NCBI GenBank assembly: GCA_021399435.1 | Contig: JAJTUP010000009.1 | Span: 558,001-622,000 of the forward strand | Length of the DNA stretch: 64,000 nucleotides | Source of the DNA: Diaporthe sp. PMI_573 | Taxonomy: Eukaryota; Ascomycota; Sordariomycetes; Diaporthales; Diaporthaceae | Reading direction: 5' to 3' | In this document: in pieces, positions 48,201 to 59,605 of the stretch | Position numbering within the stretch: the first letter of the stretch is position 1 | Layout: each line of letters begins with the position of its first letter | Notes under the pieces: model-generated | The model's input: only the letters and a program-made list of their open reading frames with translations | Databases searched by the model: none | Told to the model about the DNA's origin: nothing | Made by a program: the position numbers and the translations under genes

Positions 48201-51200
48201 GCTGTCATAAAGCTGGGGGATGAATGTGAGAAGCGATAGCCTTGCTGCACAGGACATGCAAGAGAGGGCCGATGTGGCGGCAGACGGGCTCTTCTCAGCA
48301 GCCCAGCTCGCAGCAAAGCAGCGGGAACCGCACGCGCTGGCGGGAGTCTTTCGGCACACGTAGACAGCCGTCTCGTCAATGCGAAGCATGAGGCCACCGT
48401 CGGTGAAGTCAGTCTTGAGCAGAGGCACGGCTTTGGACGTTGCCGACCAGGGAGGGGACAGGTAGTGTAGGTAGTCTACTATGTGTGTGGGTTGCATCGG
48501 GCATGACCCCCGGACGTGACAGGAGGGCTCTAGTGTACCCTGAGCCGGCAGAAGCCCACAGGTTCGCGGGCCCACGAGTAATTCCCCGGAAGGTGTGTGT
48601 GCATGCAGGCTGGGATGGCGGTGTCACGATCGGTCGCGGCAGGCCGCAGAGGATACTGCTACTGTGTTTTGCTCACTCAGCCAGCAGTCAGCCGTGGGTG
48701 GTCCTGTGCTTGACCTCGTTGGCGATGGCGTCGAGCTTGAGGGAGAGCGAGAGACGCTCGTCCGTCCAGAAAGGGCTGAGGCTTGCAGTGGACAAAAGGC
48801 TGCGCAATGGTCGTTGATCTCCCCATGGCAGATCCTTCCTCTGCCCAGCCCCCTGAGCCCGGCTGAGGGTCAAAGCACCGTACGTTGTACGCCATGTGGA
48901 GACGCCAGCCGAACCTCATTTTGGTGCCAGCTCGCCAATCTCCCCCCAATTGACAGAAGATCAGGCAGCCACTGGCTTCCGGGCTTCTCGGGCTAGCCAC
49001 AAGCAATGAGGTGGCCGTGGCGGGCAATTGGCCCTTTTCAATCTTGCGAGGCTTTTGTTCTTCTTCCTTCTCATTTTCTCCCGCTTGCCTCGGCCTTGAA
49101 GAAACACTATCGGGCGATAGGCAGATGGCTCGTCCGTCCACTTGGGCCGCACTGTGGGATCGAGATTGGGGGGGGGGGTCCTGGCCTTTCACTAGCCCCT
49201 GAAGGCCCTTGTCGTCGCCGACGTCAGACACATGAGATGGGCATGCAGCTCAAGCGCTGGTTGACGATCCGACTCGTGGCTGCCCGCACTCTCCTTCGGT
49301 CGGAGTCGAAGGAAGCAACGCGGTGGGTGGCCCGGGCTGGCCCTGGGACAGGAGATGCCGCAGGGTCAGAGGGAGCGGTGCCGCAGGGGTGCCTCGTCCG
49401 AAGAAATCCATATCGCGTTCAGCTTGCAACTGGAATCGGATTGTCGAGATACCCGATTCGACAGCTCACATCCGGCCCAGCAGGCCGGCAGGCCCAGTCC
49501 CTGAAACCTGGAGATGCTAGCGGCCATCACCATCGCACCGCAATTTGCTGTGCCAGAGATGGACCTGAGAGGGACCTGAGAGGGGCCGAGGCGACCCAGA
49601 AGGACCCAATCTCTGCCCGTCCCATCCTCCCTCTCCTCCCAGTCTCTGATGGCCCAGACCACCCGCTGCAAGCTGCTGTCTCGCTCCCTGCCTCGCTCCC
49701 TGCCTCGCTCCCTGCCTCCCCCGGTTGTCGTCTCCCATCCCGAGTTCCTTCACCTCCACCCAGAATGCTCAACGGGGCGACAGCTCTGGCTGTTGGCGGC
49801 CCCGGATATAAGGCGGGCGAGGACGGGCCTGCTCGGGCATTCTTGCCGGTAACGCACAATCGGGATGGTCTGTAGTGTATATCTACCTGTCAGTATGGAG
49901 ATCAGTGCAGCCGCCTGCATTGCTTTTTCTCCAGCAGCCGGGACCCGAGAGACAATGGAGGCTCGAACGGGACTCGAGGCGATGTCACCCGCGCCGGAAG
50001 CCAGTCCTCTTCGGGCCACCCTCCCCTGCGCGCCCTGCAATGTTTCTTGGTCACTGGACGACGTCGCATAACAACAGCAAGATTCGGCCTCGTAATGGAG
50101 GACCAGAGTTCAACGACATGTCAGCGCTATTCCGCATCCAACCCACGGGCCAGCAAGGGCTTCCCATCGCCTCGTCTATCGAGTGTGCCATTGCGAGAGT
50201 CTGTTCGCATGTCACACACATGGGAGGCTCTGGCGGGGACGTGGACGATGCGGGGGTGGCTGCATTTGGTCCTCCTGGACCTGCTCTGTGCAGGCGGCAC
50301 CCTGGCTTTGCTCGGTCGATGTGGCATGTGAATGTCGCCATCCATGCCCCTGGGCCGTGTGGTGCTGATCGCCGGGTTGTCTGGGCTCTGGCACATATAA
50401 ATAGTTCAAGTCTTGGGAATGATGGGCACGGCTTCTTGGTCTCCCGCCCGCTGGCCAGGCCCGTCCTGGCGAGGATGCAGATTTCGGGATAGGCACTCAC
50501 TCGGTGCGCCATACGGTACACTAGATCCCATCTAGGGGGTCAAAGTCATTCCCTCCCGCAGTTCCCGCGAGCCTCGGGCGCGGTAGAAGCTTGGTCTCTG
50601 CCCTTCCTTGAGGCCAAATGTCGGGCCCAGCCCCTCTCTCCCCTTCAATGCTCACCCCCCCCTCGAGACCAGCCGTGACAGGAGGGTCCTCAGCAATCTC
50701 CCAGTTGGCTGTCACCGCAGCGCGGGCCCAGCTGAAAGTCTTAGTGTTTCTTGACGCTTGCGGGGCTCCTTGGCCCGGGATCTTTGTTGCTACCCAGTAA
50801 CTCCAGGGTGACGAAGATTATGTTTTCTCACCTAAAACCCCCTCCGAGCCACCCCCGACCATGTCCCGTCCAATGGCGTACATGGGTGTTTAGTGTATAT
50901 ATGTACGCACGAGTAGGAACAAGGCCAAGGCCCAACGAGACAATACCTGTGGACCCACGATGCTCGAGTTGGGGGGGGGGCCTGGCCTGGCCACTTTGCG
51001 CACACGGGCAGGGCAACAACTCAACTAGTGATTTGCCGTAAACCATCGAGCAAAGCACGCGTAGAGCACAAGGCAAGGTAAAAAAAAGGCAAGTTTAATC
51101 GGGCCGGGTGTAGAAATCAACAACGGCAGCCTCCTGTGCCCACTGGCCAAGGGTCATATCAGGAAAGCCCCGTCTCCACTGTTCGTGCGCAGCAGGGGAG

Positions 51201-51690
51201 ATGCCAGACCTGACTGCCAGGGATTTACTTGCAGTCGCCACGAGAGAGGGGCACACACAGGGGTTGCCTGACAAGACGATCAGAGCGCATGTGTGCTGTT
51301 GGTGGAGGCGATCCCGCTGTCATTGGGATTTGAGGGACAAGAGTCGCCGCTTGCTTGATAAATAACGAAGCAGCGCTCTCCCGGAGGCTCGTCTTCCAGC
51401 ACGCGAGCTCTCCTTCTTTTGGCCTGATCTCCCCTTTCTTTGTCTGTTTTCCTCACTTTATACCCCATTTCTTCCTTGTCGTCCCACCGGTCCTTTGTTA
51501 CAAGGGTGTGTGTACGTGTAATTATATCAGACTTGTTACCGGACACTGGCCCGCCTGTCGTTGTCTCTGTCCCGTCAGCCCCCCAACTTTGTGCGGCGGC
51601 GGTATATCCTGTTGTCCATCCAGCCCCGGGCCATTACTCACCACGACGAGACTCGCTTGTGGGAGCTTCCCGCCCAGCGAATAAGCAGCC
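45223..51690. other. Long GC-rich non-coding stretch
   Basis: About 6.4 kb. Open frames are plentiful because the sequence is GC-rich, but none shows a recognisable domain, consistent splice structure or sensible composition; frames on both strands overlap without a winner. The only coding-like piece is the possible P450 membrane exon at 45,375. The last few hundred bases are CT-rich and serve as promoter and leader of the ankyrin gene. Confidence 0.5.
49679..49720 (+). repeat. Short tandem repeat, CTCGCTCCCTGC units
   Basis: Three consecutive 12-base copies followed by a partial one. Slippage-type minisatellite in non-coding DNA. Confidence 0.85.
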
Positions 51691-54513
51691 ATGGCTCCCC
51701 GGAAGAAGGAGACAGCCCTCGAGCTGTGCGACAAGGCAACGGTGCTCGGCAACACCATCGCCATCCGGATGCTCGAGTACCTTAGCACGGTCAAGCACCA
51801 TGTGCAAGGCTTCAGGGAGCTCGCCAACGAGTTTCTTGAGGTTTGTCGGATCCTGTGGGCCATTGAGACCGGGCTCAACACCAACAAGCACTCGAACCTC
51901 CCCGCCGACATGACCGTGGAGCTCGAAAAGCGGTTCCGCCAGGCCAATGACGACTTTATTGTGCTAAACCAGCTGGTGACCAGGTTCCTCGACAACGACA
52001 AGAAGCAGGGCTTCGCGCGGCTGTCCAAGGGCTTCAAGATGATGTTTGCCGACTCGGACGTGCACAAGATGCGTGCGAGCCTCGAGAAGACGCGCGAGGC
52101 GCTGAGGATGTCGGCCCTGGTCTTCCGGTGGTCCCTCGGCGATGCGGACGTTGATGCCACCATTGGCATCGGGTACACCGGTCTGGCCGCGGCTCTGGAC
52201 AGGCTGAACGGCACAAAACGGACCAACTCGGCACACACCGTCCAGCCGGCAGCGACGCCCTCGCAACAAGTACTGTCGACGCCGCAGCCGGCACCCTCAG
52301 AGGTAAGCCGACCTCGGACTTTCGACACAGGGCACGACCTGCCTCCCGCACTGCCACCGCTGAACATCATGGACCGGCAGTCAACGACGAGCCACGACTT
52401 CATGGGCAACCGCATAACCGGCACGACGGCTGTCGACGATCTCCCGGACCTCCCGGACCTGCCAGATATCGTTGGAATACCGGACCGCGCCCCGTCCAGG
52501 TCGGTAAGAGATGGCCCCGGCAGCCTGCGGTCCTCCAAGGGGCCGGCCCAGAGCTTGGTAAGGGAAATCCCGCCATCGGACTTGTCCAGCCCGACAGGAA
52601 GCAGCAGCCGTGGTAACAGCACCACCCAGACAGACAACGCGTCCACCCACACGGCCGAGACCGAGACGTTGCTCGAGGATCTCCTGTCCGAGGCCGACCT
52701 CAACGACAACAACAAGACCCCACAGCAGGTCACCCGCATCAAGGCAGACCCGGCCACCGTCCCGCGCTGGACGCCGAGGTACAGCACGGGGAGCAACGTC
52801 CCGCAGTACAAGGCCGCGCTGGCACAGGCGGTGCAGAAGAAGAACCACGGCGTCATTGAGCAGCTCCTCGACCGCGGCGTGGCCCCCGACACCCTCAGCG
52901 AGATCAACCTCCTCCGTGAGGGCATCATGAACCGGGATCCGGAATCTGTCCGCCTCCTGCTCCTCTTTGGCGCGGACCCCAACAGCATCGACAAGAACGG
53001 CTTCTCACCCCTCTACACCGCCACCGAGCTGGGCTACCTCGACGGCGCAAAGATGCTCATCAAGTACGGCGCCGACCCCAACATCAGCGCCGGCCCGGAT
53101 GCCGACTCCCCGCTGGCCATGGCCGTGCTGGAGAACAAGCTGGAGATGGTCCAGCTGTTCCTCATGTACGGCGGCGACCCCAACCGCGTCATGGCCAACG
53201 GCAACACGGTGCTGATCCGCGCCATCAACCGCAAGACGCCGAAGCGCGTCGTCGAGCTGATGCTCAACTACGGCAGCGACCCCGATGGCAAGAACGGCGA
53301 GGGCACCAGCCCGATGTACCAGTGCGTCAGCGTCCAGCGCCTCGACCTCGCCATCCTGCTGCTGGACCGCGGCGCGAGCGCCGACCTTCCCGGCCCTAAG
53401 CACCTCCTCTGGCCTAGCGCGTATCAGCCCCAATTCCTCAAGCTCCTGCTGTCGCGCGGCGCCGACTTCCGCAAGGCCCCCGGTATCATGGAGCTCGCCA
53501 CGAGCATCAACAACATCGAGTCGGTGCGGACGCTGCTCAGTGCCGGCGTCGACCCCAACGCCAAGAAGGACGGCGTCTACACCCCGCTGTGCTCTGCCAT
53601 CCGCGACAATCGCGGCGAGATAGTCACCCTGCTGCTCGCCAGCGGTGCGGACCCCAACCTGCCGGCGAGCGAGTACCCGTGCTTCAAGTGTGTCACGCAC
53701 CACCGGAGCCACTTCCTGCCGCAGGTCATCGAGGCTGGCGGAGACCCGACCGAGCCCAAGGGCATCATCGAGAAGGCGGTCCAGCACAACAACAAGGACG
53801 CGCTCGTCTTCCTGCTCGACTTTGGGGTCAACGTCAACACCAAGTCGCCCGAGGGCTACACGCCGCTAACCACCGCCATTCGCGAGGACCGGGCCGACAT
53901 GGTGGACCTGCTGCTCGCCCGGGGTGCCGACCCGGGCATCCGCGGCCAGGATTGGCCGCTCTGCATGGCGGTGAAGCGGCCCAACATCCTCAAGAAGCTG
54001 CTCCCGGCCGTGTCGAACCCCAAGATGTTCAAGGGCGTGGTGGAGATGGCCGTGTGCGCCAACCAGCTCGAGAGCATCAAGCTGCTGCTGTCGGCGGGCT
54101 TCTCGGTCGAGGCCAAGAACGGCGGTGTCTTCTCGCCCCTGACCAGCGCCATCCGCGAGGGCCACAAGCCCATCGTGCACTACCTCATCGACGAGGCCGG
54201 CGCCGACGTCAACGCCCCCGGCGAGCACCTGCCCATCATCAAGTCCATCCGTCGCATGCGCAACAATGACACCGAGATCCTCGAGCTGCTGCTGGCCCGG
54301 GGCGCCGACATCAACCTGATGTACCGAGGGTGGAACGCCGTGCTGCAGGCGGTCGAGAACGGCGACGCCCACGTGCTCAAGATCCTGGTGGAGAAGGGCA
54401 ACGGCATCGACCTGGAACAGCGCGACGAGAACGGACGGACCGTCATGGATATTGTGCAAAGCCATGGCTGGGATGAGGCCGTGGCTATCATCAACGGCGG
54501 TGGACGGCGGTAG
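51691..54513 (+). CDS. Ankyrin-repeat protein with fungal helical N-terminal domain
   Basis: Single exon of 940 residues; start in strong context (GCCATGG). Residues 1-170 are helical and resemble the fungal N-terminal domain found on STAND and ankyrin proteins (LELCDKATVLGNTI, LEKTREALRMSALVF); this is a weak call. Residues 175-360 form a polar, disordered linker rich in Ser/Thr/Pro. From about residue 370 to the end come some 18 ankyrin modules with the usual LLLxxGADPN ends. In the C-terminal half, modules are organised in sets of three, repeating every 91-93 residues (near residues 598, 691 and 782). Such proteins bind other proteins and often act in fungal signalling or allorecognition, but no effector domain is visible. 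A function cannot be named. Confidence 0.9.
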   Translation: MAPRKKETALELCDKATVLGNTIAIRMLEYLSTVKHHVQGFRELANEFLEVCRILWAIETGLNTNKHSNLPADMTVELEKRFRQANDDFIVLNQLVTRFLDNDKKQGFARLSKGFKMMFADSDVHKMRASLEKTREALRMSALVFRWSLGDADVDATIGIGYTGLAAALDRLNGTKRTNSAHTVQPAATPSQQVLSTPQPAPSEVSRPRTFDTGHDLPPALPPLNIMDRQSTTSHDFMGNRITGTTAVDDLPDLPDLPDIVGIPDRAPSRSVRDGPGSLRSSKGPAQSLVREIPPSDLSSPTGSSSRGNSTTQTDNASTHTAETETLLEDLLSEADLNDNNKTPQQVTRIKADPATVPRWTPRYSTGSNVPQYKAALAQAVQKKNHGVIEQLLDRGVAPDTLSEINLLREGIMNRDPESVRLLLLFGADPNSIDKNGFSPLYTATELGYLDGAKMLIKYGADPNISAGPDADSPLAMAVLENKLEMVQLFLMYGGDPNRVMANGNTVLIRAINRKTPKRVVELMLNYGSDPDGKNGEGTSPMYQCVSVQRLDLAILLLDRGASADLPGPKHLLWPSAYQPQFLKLLLSRGADFRKAPGIMELATSINNIESVRTLLSAGVDPNAKKDGVYTPLCSAIRDNRGEIVTLLLASGADPNLPASEYPCFKCVTHHRSHFLPQVIEAGGDPTEPKGIIEKAVQHNNKDALVFLLDFGVNVNTKSPEGYTPLTTAIREDRADMVDLLLARGADPGIRGQDWPLCMAVKRPNILKKLLPAVSNPKMFKGVVEMAVCANQLESIKLLLSAGFSVEAKNGGVFSPLTSAIREGHKPIVHYLIDEAGADVNAPGEHLPIIKSIRRMRNNDTEILELLLARGADINLMYRGWNAVLQAVENGDAHVLKILVEKGNGIDLEQRDENGRTVMDIVQSHGWDEAVAIINGGGRR

Positions 54514-56152
54514 GTGATGTCACGCCATTGTATGTTGGCTCCAGATCCAATCCGCCCTCCGCCCTCAACCCCCCCCCCCCTTGGTTCCCGAAAAGCCCCA
54601 CCCTCAGCCCATAAGGCTCGTGTTTCGCAACCTCTCACGCCCTGTTGAATCACACCAAACTGATGCGATCTGGCGTCGCCTTGCAATTGTATCCCATGCT
54701 GACTTCGGGCTCTTTCTCGTCAGATTGAGTGTGTTCTCCTCCTTGTCGTGGGGTGTAATATTAGGCGAGAACGGAGATTCAATGTCAATGTCCAGGACAT
54801 CAATGGACACTATACGAGAGCCAGAAGACGAGTGAGGATGACCGAGGGAGATGGATGCATCGACAAAATCAGATTTATGACGACAGAGGCCGCCGTCCGG
54901 GGGGGGGGGGAGTAATATGGTCGCGTGACGCACCGGGAGGACCAGGTGTCCAGTTTCTCTTTGTCGCGGGGAGTAATATACCACGAACGTATCGTACGAT
55001 TCAATGTCAAATACCTAGTGCCTAGTCAGTGTTAAGGCACCCAGTCAGTCTCGGCCGCCGGCAGAGTCTTGTATGTATTGCAAATGTTCATACTGCACAA
55101 GTGCAACGCACACGTGGCTTGTCAATGCCCTTTTTCGACGACCCGTCTCCTTCGGACCTTGATCCAGTGACCCTGATCGAATAATGAATATTGCTCGTGG
55201 TCGAGGCGGGGAGCACGAAATGAGCTGTTGGCTTTGGCGCCTCCGTGTCCGTGTGAGTAAAACAGTGGGTGAGTAAGTCCAGTGTGTCTTTGTGTGCTCG
55301 TTGAAGGCACTCGATTGACCCTGCGGTTTTGGTCAAGTCAAGCTGGTGCCAGAGGGTCGTTCTGCTGTAACATTGGGGATTCTTGCACAACTGCTTGAAA
55401 CCAGACGTGCTTGGACTTGGCCTTGCCGTGAGCAAGGGCTCAAACGACAATACTGCGACATAGCGTGACTTGTCTGCTGCTAGGCTTAACTCCACCTTGG
55501 TTGGTCGTGGCAGTTCAAAGGCATTGTCCCATATCTTGTACGGTTCTCGTTGCGTGGTCCTTTAAACAGCCTAGCAGGCCAGTTCCGGCCGTCACGCAGA
55601 CAGCACACCAGACTCCGTCCTTACCCGGTACACACAAACAAGGCCGGGGCTAGGTGGGGGGCCACGCAGACCTTGTCTCGAGACCTCGCAGATTCATCAG
55701 CGAGAGTGGCATTAAATCTTATAGTTAATAGCTGATGGCTTCACCCTCATGGCGTGCAGCACACACGCATGTGCACGGCACCATCATGAGGTCCGCGCTC
55801 ACACGGTCGTCCATCGCTGTACTTCGCTCACGACATGAATGCACCGTTTGATTCCAGCCCATCCAAAACCATCATCGACAAGAATAGATCATGAGCAACA
55901 TTTTCCTTCTGACCCGGCCCCCATGATATCGTTGCCCAAATAGTGATATACATTTACAGAATGTACCCCCATGTACAATGAAACGCCTGTACTCATGATG
56001 TCTTCCTGTGGATCCCACTCGCATATTCTTCCATGGATACTTCTTTGAACATAATGTTGCGCTATGCTGAATGTAACAAATGTCTGACATGATAAAGAGA
56101 TTAAAAACAAATGGTGGTGTTGGTGCTGCAGGGCAACTTTTCGTCAAAAGAT
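54514..56152. other. Intergenic between convergent genes
   Basis: About 1.6 kb. The ankyrin gene and the next gene converge here. Holds homopolymer runs (C9 near 54,571 and G11 near 54,900) but no supported gene. Confidence 0.6.
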
Positions 56153-59059
56153 TCAGCCATCGTCGCCCCACTCCGGAAGCATCCCTACGGCACTGATCCT
56201 TGCGGCCTTCTTTCTTGCCCGAGACCGTGGCTCTTCAGGTTGTTCCTCGACTGGTGAATCCTCCTCGTAGCGGCTCGAGGGCGACTCGGGCCGCTCCGGG
56301 ACGGTCGTGATATTATGGCGAGAAGTATCGCGCAGCTCATGGCCTGCTTTGTTGTACGCCTGCTCGGACGACTGCCTCATATGGTGTTTCGTCGGTCCGT
56401 GGTCCGTTCGCGGCTGGCGTGCGGGCTTCGAATGCACAGGGGAGTTAGATGCAGCTGCAGCCGACGATGCGCGGCTGTGTGAGGGTCTGGACGTGCTCGC
56501 GGTGACCGTCGAGGAGCTTGCAGGAGCAGGAAACCGCTCAATGTTGTCTGCGAGGAAATCGCGCAACTCGGGATTAGACTCTACCACATCGTGTACCTCG
56601 CTGGTTGTGCCGCCGAGATATAGTAAGATCTGCTCGTGCTTCTCAGCTTTCGTGCCCGCGTGGTGGAGGCGTTTTGAGCTCGATTTCGTGGAAGGCGGCT
56701 TGGGGAAGAGCATGGTCGTCGCATCGTTTTGGTTGTTGCCACCGCTGGCGACGCTAGACGCGTGAGGATTGGCTGGCGGTGGTTGCAAAGCCCTGGCCTT
56801 GACCGTCTTGATGCTGGAAAGCGACTCCTTCTTCGAGGCCTTCCTATCATCGTGCCCGCTGTCCAGCCCAGTATCCACCGGTTCGGCAATCTGATGGCTC
56901 TCACGCATGCGTGCCCGTTTTGCCCTCATAGCGGCAAGAAGCAGCTCCTCTTGCCGCGTGACAGCCATGAACCTCTCATCCTCGGAACTGCCCGTGCCGC
57001 TGAGGGTCAAGATTGGACCACCGTGTTCGGGGGCGGAACCGTGTTGGTTCTGGATCGCGAGCTCCATGCTCGAAGGGCTAGTGGGTGGTGTGGGCTGGCC
57101 CATGCGAGGCGACAGGCGAGTTCGGGGGCTGCCGTGCTGATTCTCCTTGGCACTGACCGGTTCGTGGTGACCATGTCCTGCCGATGCAGCGCGGGACTGC
57201 AGCATGGCAATGTGACGTACCTCTGAGGCTTGTCTTGAGCCAGTCAGGTGGGCTGGAGAAGGATGAGGGCGTGAGATCTGGCTCGCGATCGATTCAGATG
57301 TCGAAGTGGATACCTGTGATAGTCGAGATGGCGATCGTACCGAAGAAGCTGTGGTGGAGGTGGAAGGTGCAGCTCCCGGCCGTGGGCTGCCGGAAGCTAT
57401 TGCGCTCGCCACGAGTGAGCTCGTGAGTGAGCTGGTACGAGGGTTGATCGGTGGCGGGGTCGTGGTAGTGCTTGTCATATTCTCGGGGATGGCGAGGAAC
57501 TGCCCCTGGGGGTTCATGCTGGGACGAAACTTGCTCTTGGGATGTTTTCGTACTTGGTCCTGCGAAGAGGAAGTACTCGATGGTCTCCGGCTGTCAAGGG
57601 GGCTAGAGGCGCTATCAAGAGAGGTAACGCTGGGTATAGACAGTGCTGTCTTCGGTGGCTCTGCGTCGTCATCCTCCGAGTCAGATGAGAGGGACAGCAG
57701 ACTAGTCGTATTTGGGTCAAAATCGGTGAAGCTCTGGTCCGTCCTCTTGGAAGCCTTGGAAGTACGGGTGTGTCTGCTGGACACACTGGCGGCATAGTCA
57801 GCTGGAGGCGAAGCTAATCCCGAGTTCGAGACGGCAAGCGGAGAGTCCGACGTCGGGTTATGGCTGCTGTCCTGAGGAAACGCGGTGTACGGCTGGCGGG
57901 TCACTGCAGACAAGGACGGCGAGACGTGGTGCCGGGGCTTGTTCAGGGGCTGTGGTGCTATCGGTGCTGCCGGTACACTCTGTCGAACACCGGGTCGCGA
58001 GGCAGAAGGTTGTTCTGGGTCGGCAGCGCTGGCGCTCTGCCGCGAAGCCGGCCTTCTACTGTCGCCATTCACCGTGTCGCGGAAGGAAGTGTCTTCGTAG
58101 TGCTGGTACAGATTATACAGCGTACCAGTGTCCGTGGCCCGCTTGCGCAAATTTGCGTTCTTGATGTCAGAGCCCGACGCACTGGCCCGCTCCGGCCTTG
58201 GGCCTCTCAGACTGCGTAGGCTCTCCTTGGTAAGCTTTCTTCGCAAGCCCCTCTCAGGCTTGGGTTCGCATTCGGATGGCGATGAAGCCGGTGAGGACGA
58301 GGACATAAAAGACGGTGATCGTGTCATCAGGTCGGGCCCCAACACCATGCTGCTACCCTTCTGAGTCAGTCTTGTGAACGCCCTCCTGGACGATGCCCCT
58401 GCGTTGGGCAAGAGATGTGTCAGATCCAACCTGTTTGGCTTTTTCCGCTCAGGTTTTGGGGGCGCGGGTGCGGGCCGGGGAGAGTCCATGTCCAAGAGCT
58501 CCCATGCCTTGTCCGGCAAACCCTTGGCTATTGCCGAGTTGGCGGTCTGCTGAGATATCGACAGGGGTAGCTTCGTCTTGTCGTAGTAGGAAACGATGGT
58601 GGAGCTTGACCGGCGCCGCCTCAGACTCGAAGCATCCGTGGTGGTGTCCGGGTTGTGACTGCGCCCACCGTTGCTGTCGCCGACCCCCAGCCCCTTTGGT
58701 ATTATGTCTGACTCTTGCTCCCAAGTCGGCCTCGCACTGGTCCTGCTAGGGGCCACCGTGGGGCTCTCCTTGACGGTGCTCAGTGGTGAACGGGATCTGG
58801 AGATGCTGCCTGATGCCGTAGTTTCTGATATGGTAACACTGATCCCGCTGACGCCCGAGACGGCAGAGTGTGTCTCCCAGAGTCTGGACTGATCGCTAGT
58901 GCTGGATATGGGTGAGGCGGTGTCGATGTTGATTTCGGCCGCTCCGAGCAGCTTGCTGGCCTTACTGGTCATGGGCGCGGATATGCTCTGCACCTCATGG
59001 GTCTTCTCCTTCGGCCGCCGGTGCGGCATGGGGAACTTGAACTTTGTGGTACCGCCCAT
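56153..59059 (-). CDS. Large disordered Ser/Pro-rich fungal protein, unknown function
   Basis: Single exon, 968 residues from ATG at 59059. The frame stays open further upstream (to 59176), but that part looks like leader, while MGGTTKFKFPMPHRRPKEK reads as a conserved-looking basic N-terminus. The body is low-complexity Ser/Pro/Thr/Arg, with an acidic patch SSDSEDDDAEPP, many SP and RxxS sites (candidate kinase targets) and a Ser-rich stretch. Two islands look ordered: a helix region with KKPNRLDLTHLLPNAG and a C-terminal segment EQILLYLGGTTSEVHDVVES followed by a helix. It ends in basic stretches (RARKKAARIS). I do not recognise the family. Even codon use and a 968-codon open frame make it a real gene. 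Confidence 0.8.
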   Translation of the reverse strand: MGGTTKFKFPMPHRRPKEKTHEVQSISAPMTSKASKLLGAAEINIDTASPISSTSDQSRLWETHSAVSGVSGISVTISETTASGSISRSRSPLSTVKESPTVAPSRTSARPTWEQESDIIPKGLGVGDSNGGRSHNPDTTTDASSLRRRRSSSTIVSYYDKTKLPLSISQQTANSAIAKGLPDKAWELLDMDSPRPAPAPPKPERKKPNRLDLTHLLPNAGASSRRAFTRLTQKGSSMVLGPDLMTRSPSFMSSSSPASSPSECEPKPERGLRRKLTKESLRSLRGPRPERASASGSDIKNANLRKRATDTGTLYNLYQHYEDTSFRDTVNGDSRRPASRQSASAADPEQPSASRPGVRQSVPAAPIAPQPLNKPRHHVSPSLSAVTRQPYTAFPQDSSHNPTSDSPLAVSNSGLASPPADYAASVSSRHTRTSKASKRTDQSFTDFDPNTTSLLSLSSDSEDDDAEPPKTALSIPSVTSLDSASSPLDSRRPSSTSSSQDQVRKHPKSKFRPSMNPQGQFLAIPENMTSTTTTPPPINPRTSSLTSSLVASAIASGSPRPGAAPSTSTTASSVRSPSRLSQVSTSTSESIASQISRPHPSPAHLTGSRQASEVRHIAMLQSRAASAGHGHHEPVSAKENQHGSPRTRLSPRMGQPTPPTSPSSMELAIQNQHGSAPEHGGPILTLSGTGSSEDERFMAVTRQEELLLAAMRAKRARMRESHQIAEPVDTGLDSGHDDRKASKKESLSSIKTVKARALQPPPANPHASSVASGGNNQNDATTMLFPKPPSTKSSSKRLHHAGTKAEKHEQILLYLGGTTSEVHDVVESNPELRDFLADNIERFPAPASSSTVTASTSRPSHSRASSAAAASNSPVHSKPARQPRTDHGPTKHHMRQSSEQAYNKAGHELRDTSRHNITTVPERPESPSSRYEEDSPVEEQPEEPRSRARKKAARISAVGMLPEWGDDG

Positions 59060-59578
59060 GGTGATAACGGCTTCCGAGAGGCCCCGTCGCCCCGTCCCAG
59101 CCTGCCTCCCAACGGTCCACTTGTGCGTTGCTCTCGTCTCTCTCGGTTCGTCTCGATGCGCCCACAGCTGCCGCATCGATGGGGGGTCAGCGATTTATGG
59201 CAAGGTTCGACAGAACAAAGCAGAATTCCTCGCCCGGATCCATCTGAGGACCGCAAGTCCCAGGATACAACTTCCCCAAGTCCCAGAAAAGAAAAGGGCC
59301 CAAAACCCAAGAAAAGACAGAACAGAAAAGAACGTGACAAGACAGGACAGGACGCGAGGGGCGAGGGTGCCGGGGAAAGATCGATAGCTATATTAAGGGT
59401 GAGGGTGCCGCTGTCATTAAAGCATGCGTGGAGGTGGGTCCTGGCCCTGGGCTGGTGAATGGCACGTGGGGAGCGATCGCCAACAGCGACGGCGACGGCG
59501 ACGGTCAATTGTGGCCCGGGCGACCCGGGGAAGGCACCAGCAGCAGTGGTGGAGCTGCCAGGTGGGAGATGGGCGATG

Positions 59579-59605
59579 CTGGTGGTGGTGGTGGTGGTGG
59601 TGGTG
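59579..59605 (+). repeat. (GGT)n microsatellite
   Basis: About eight GGT units in a row, in non-coding DNA upstream of the minus-strand gene. Confidence 0.9.

Noticed and set aside
49006..49875. 289-codon plus-strand frame
   Set aside because: Arg/Gly/Pro/Ala-rich random composition, competing frames on both strands, and a minisatellite inside it. GC-rich shadow.
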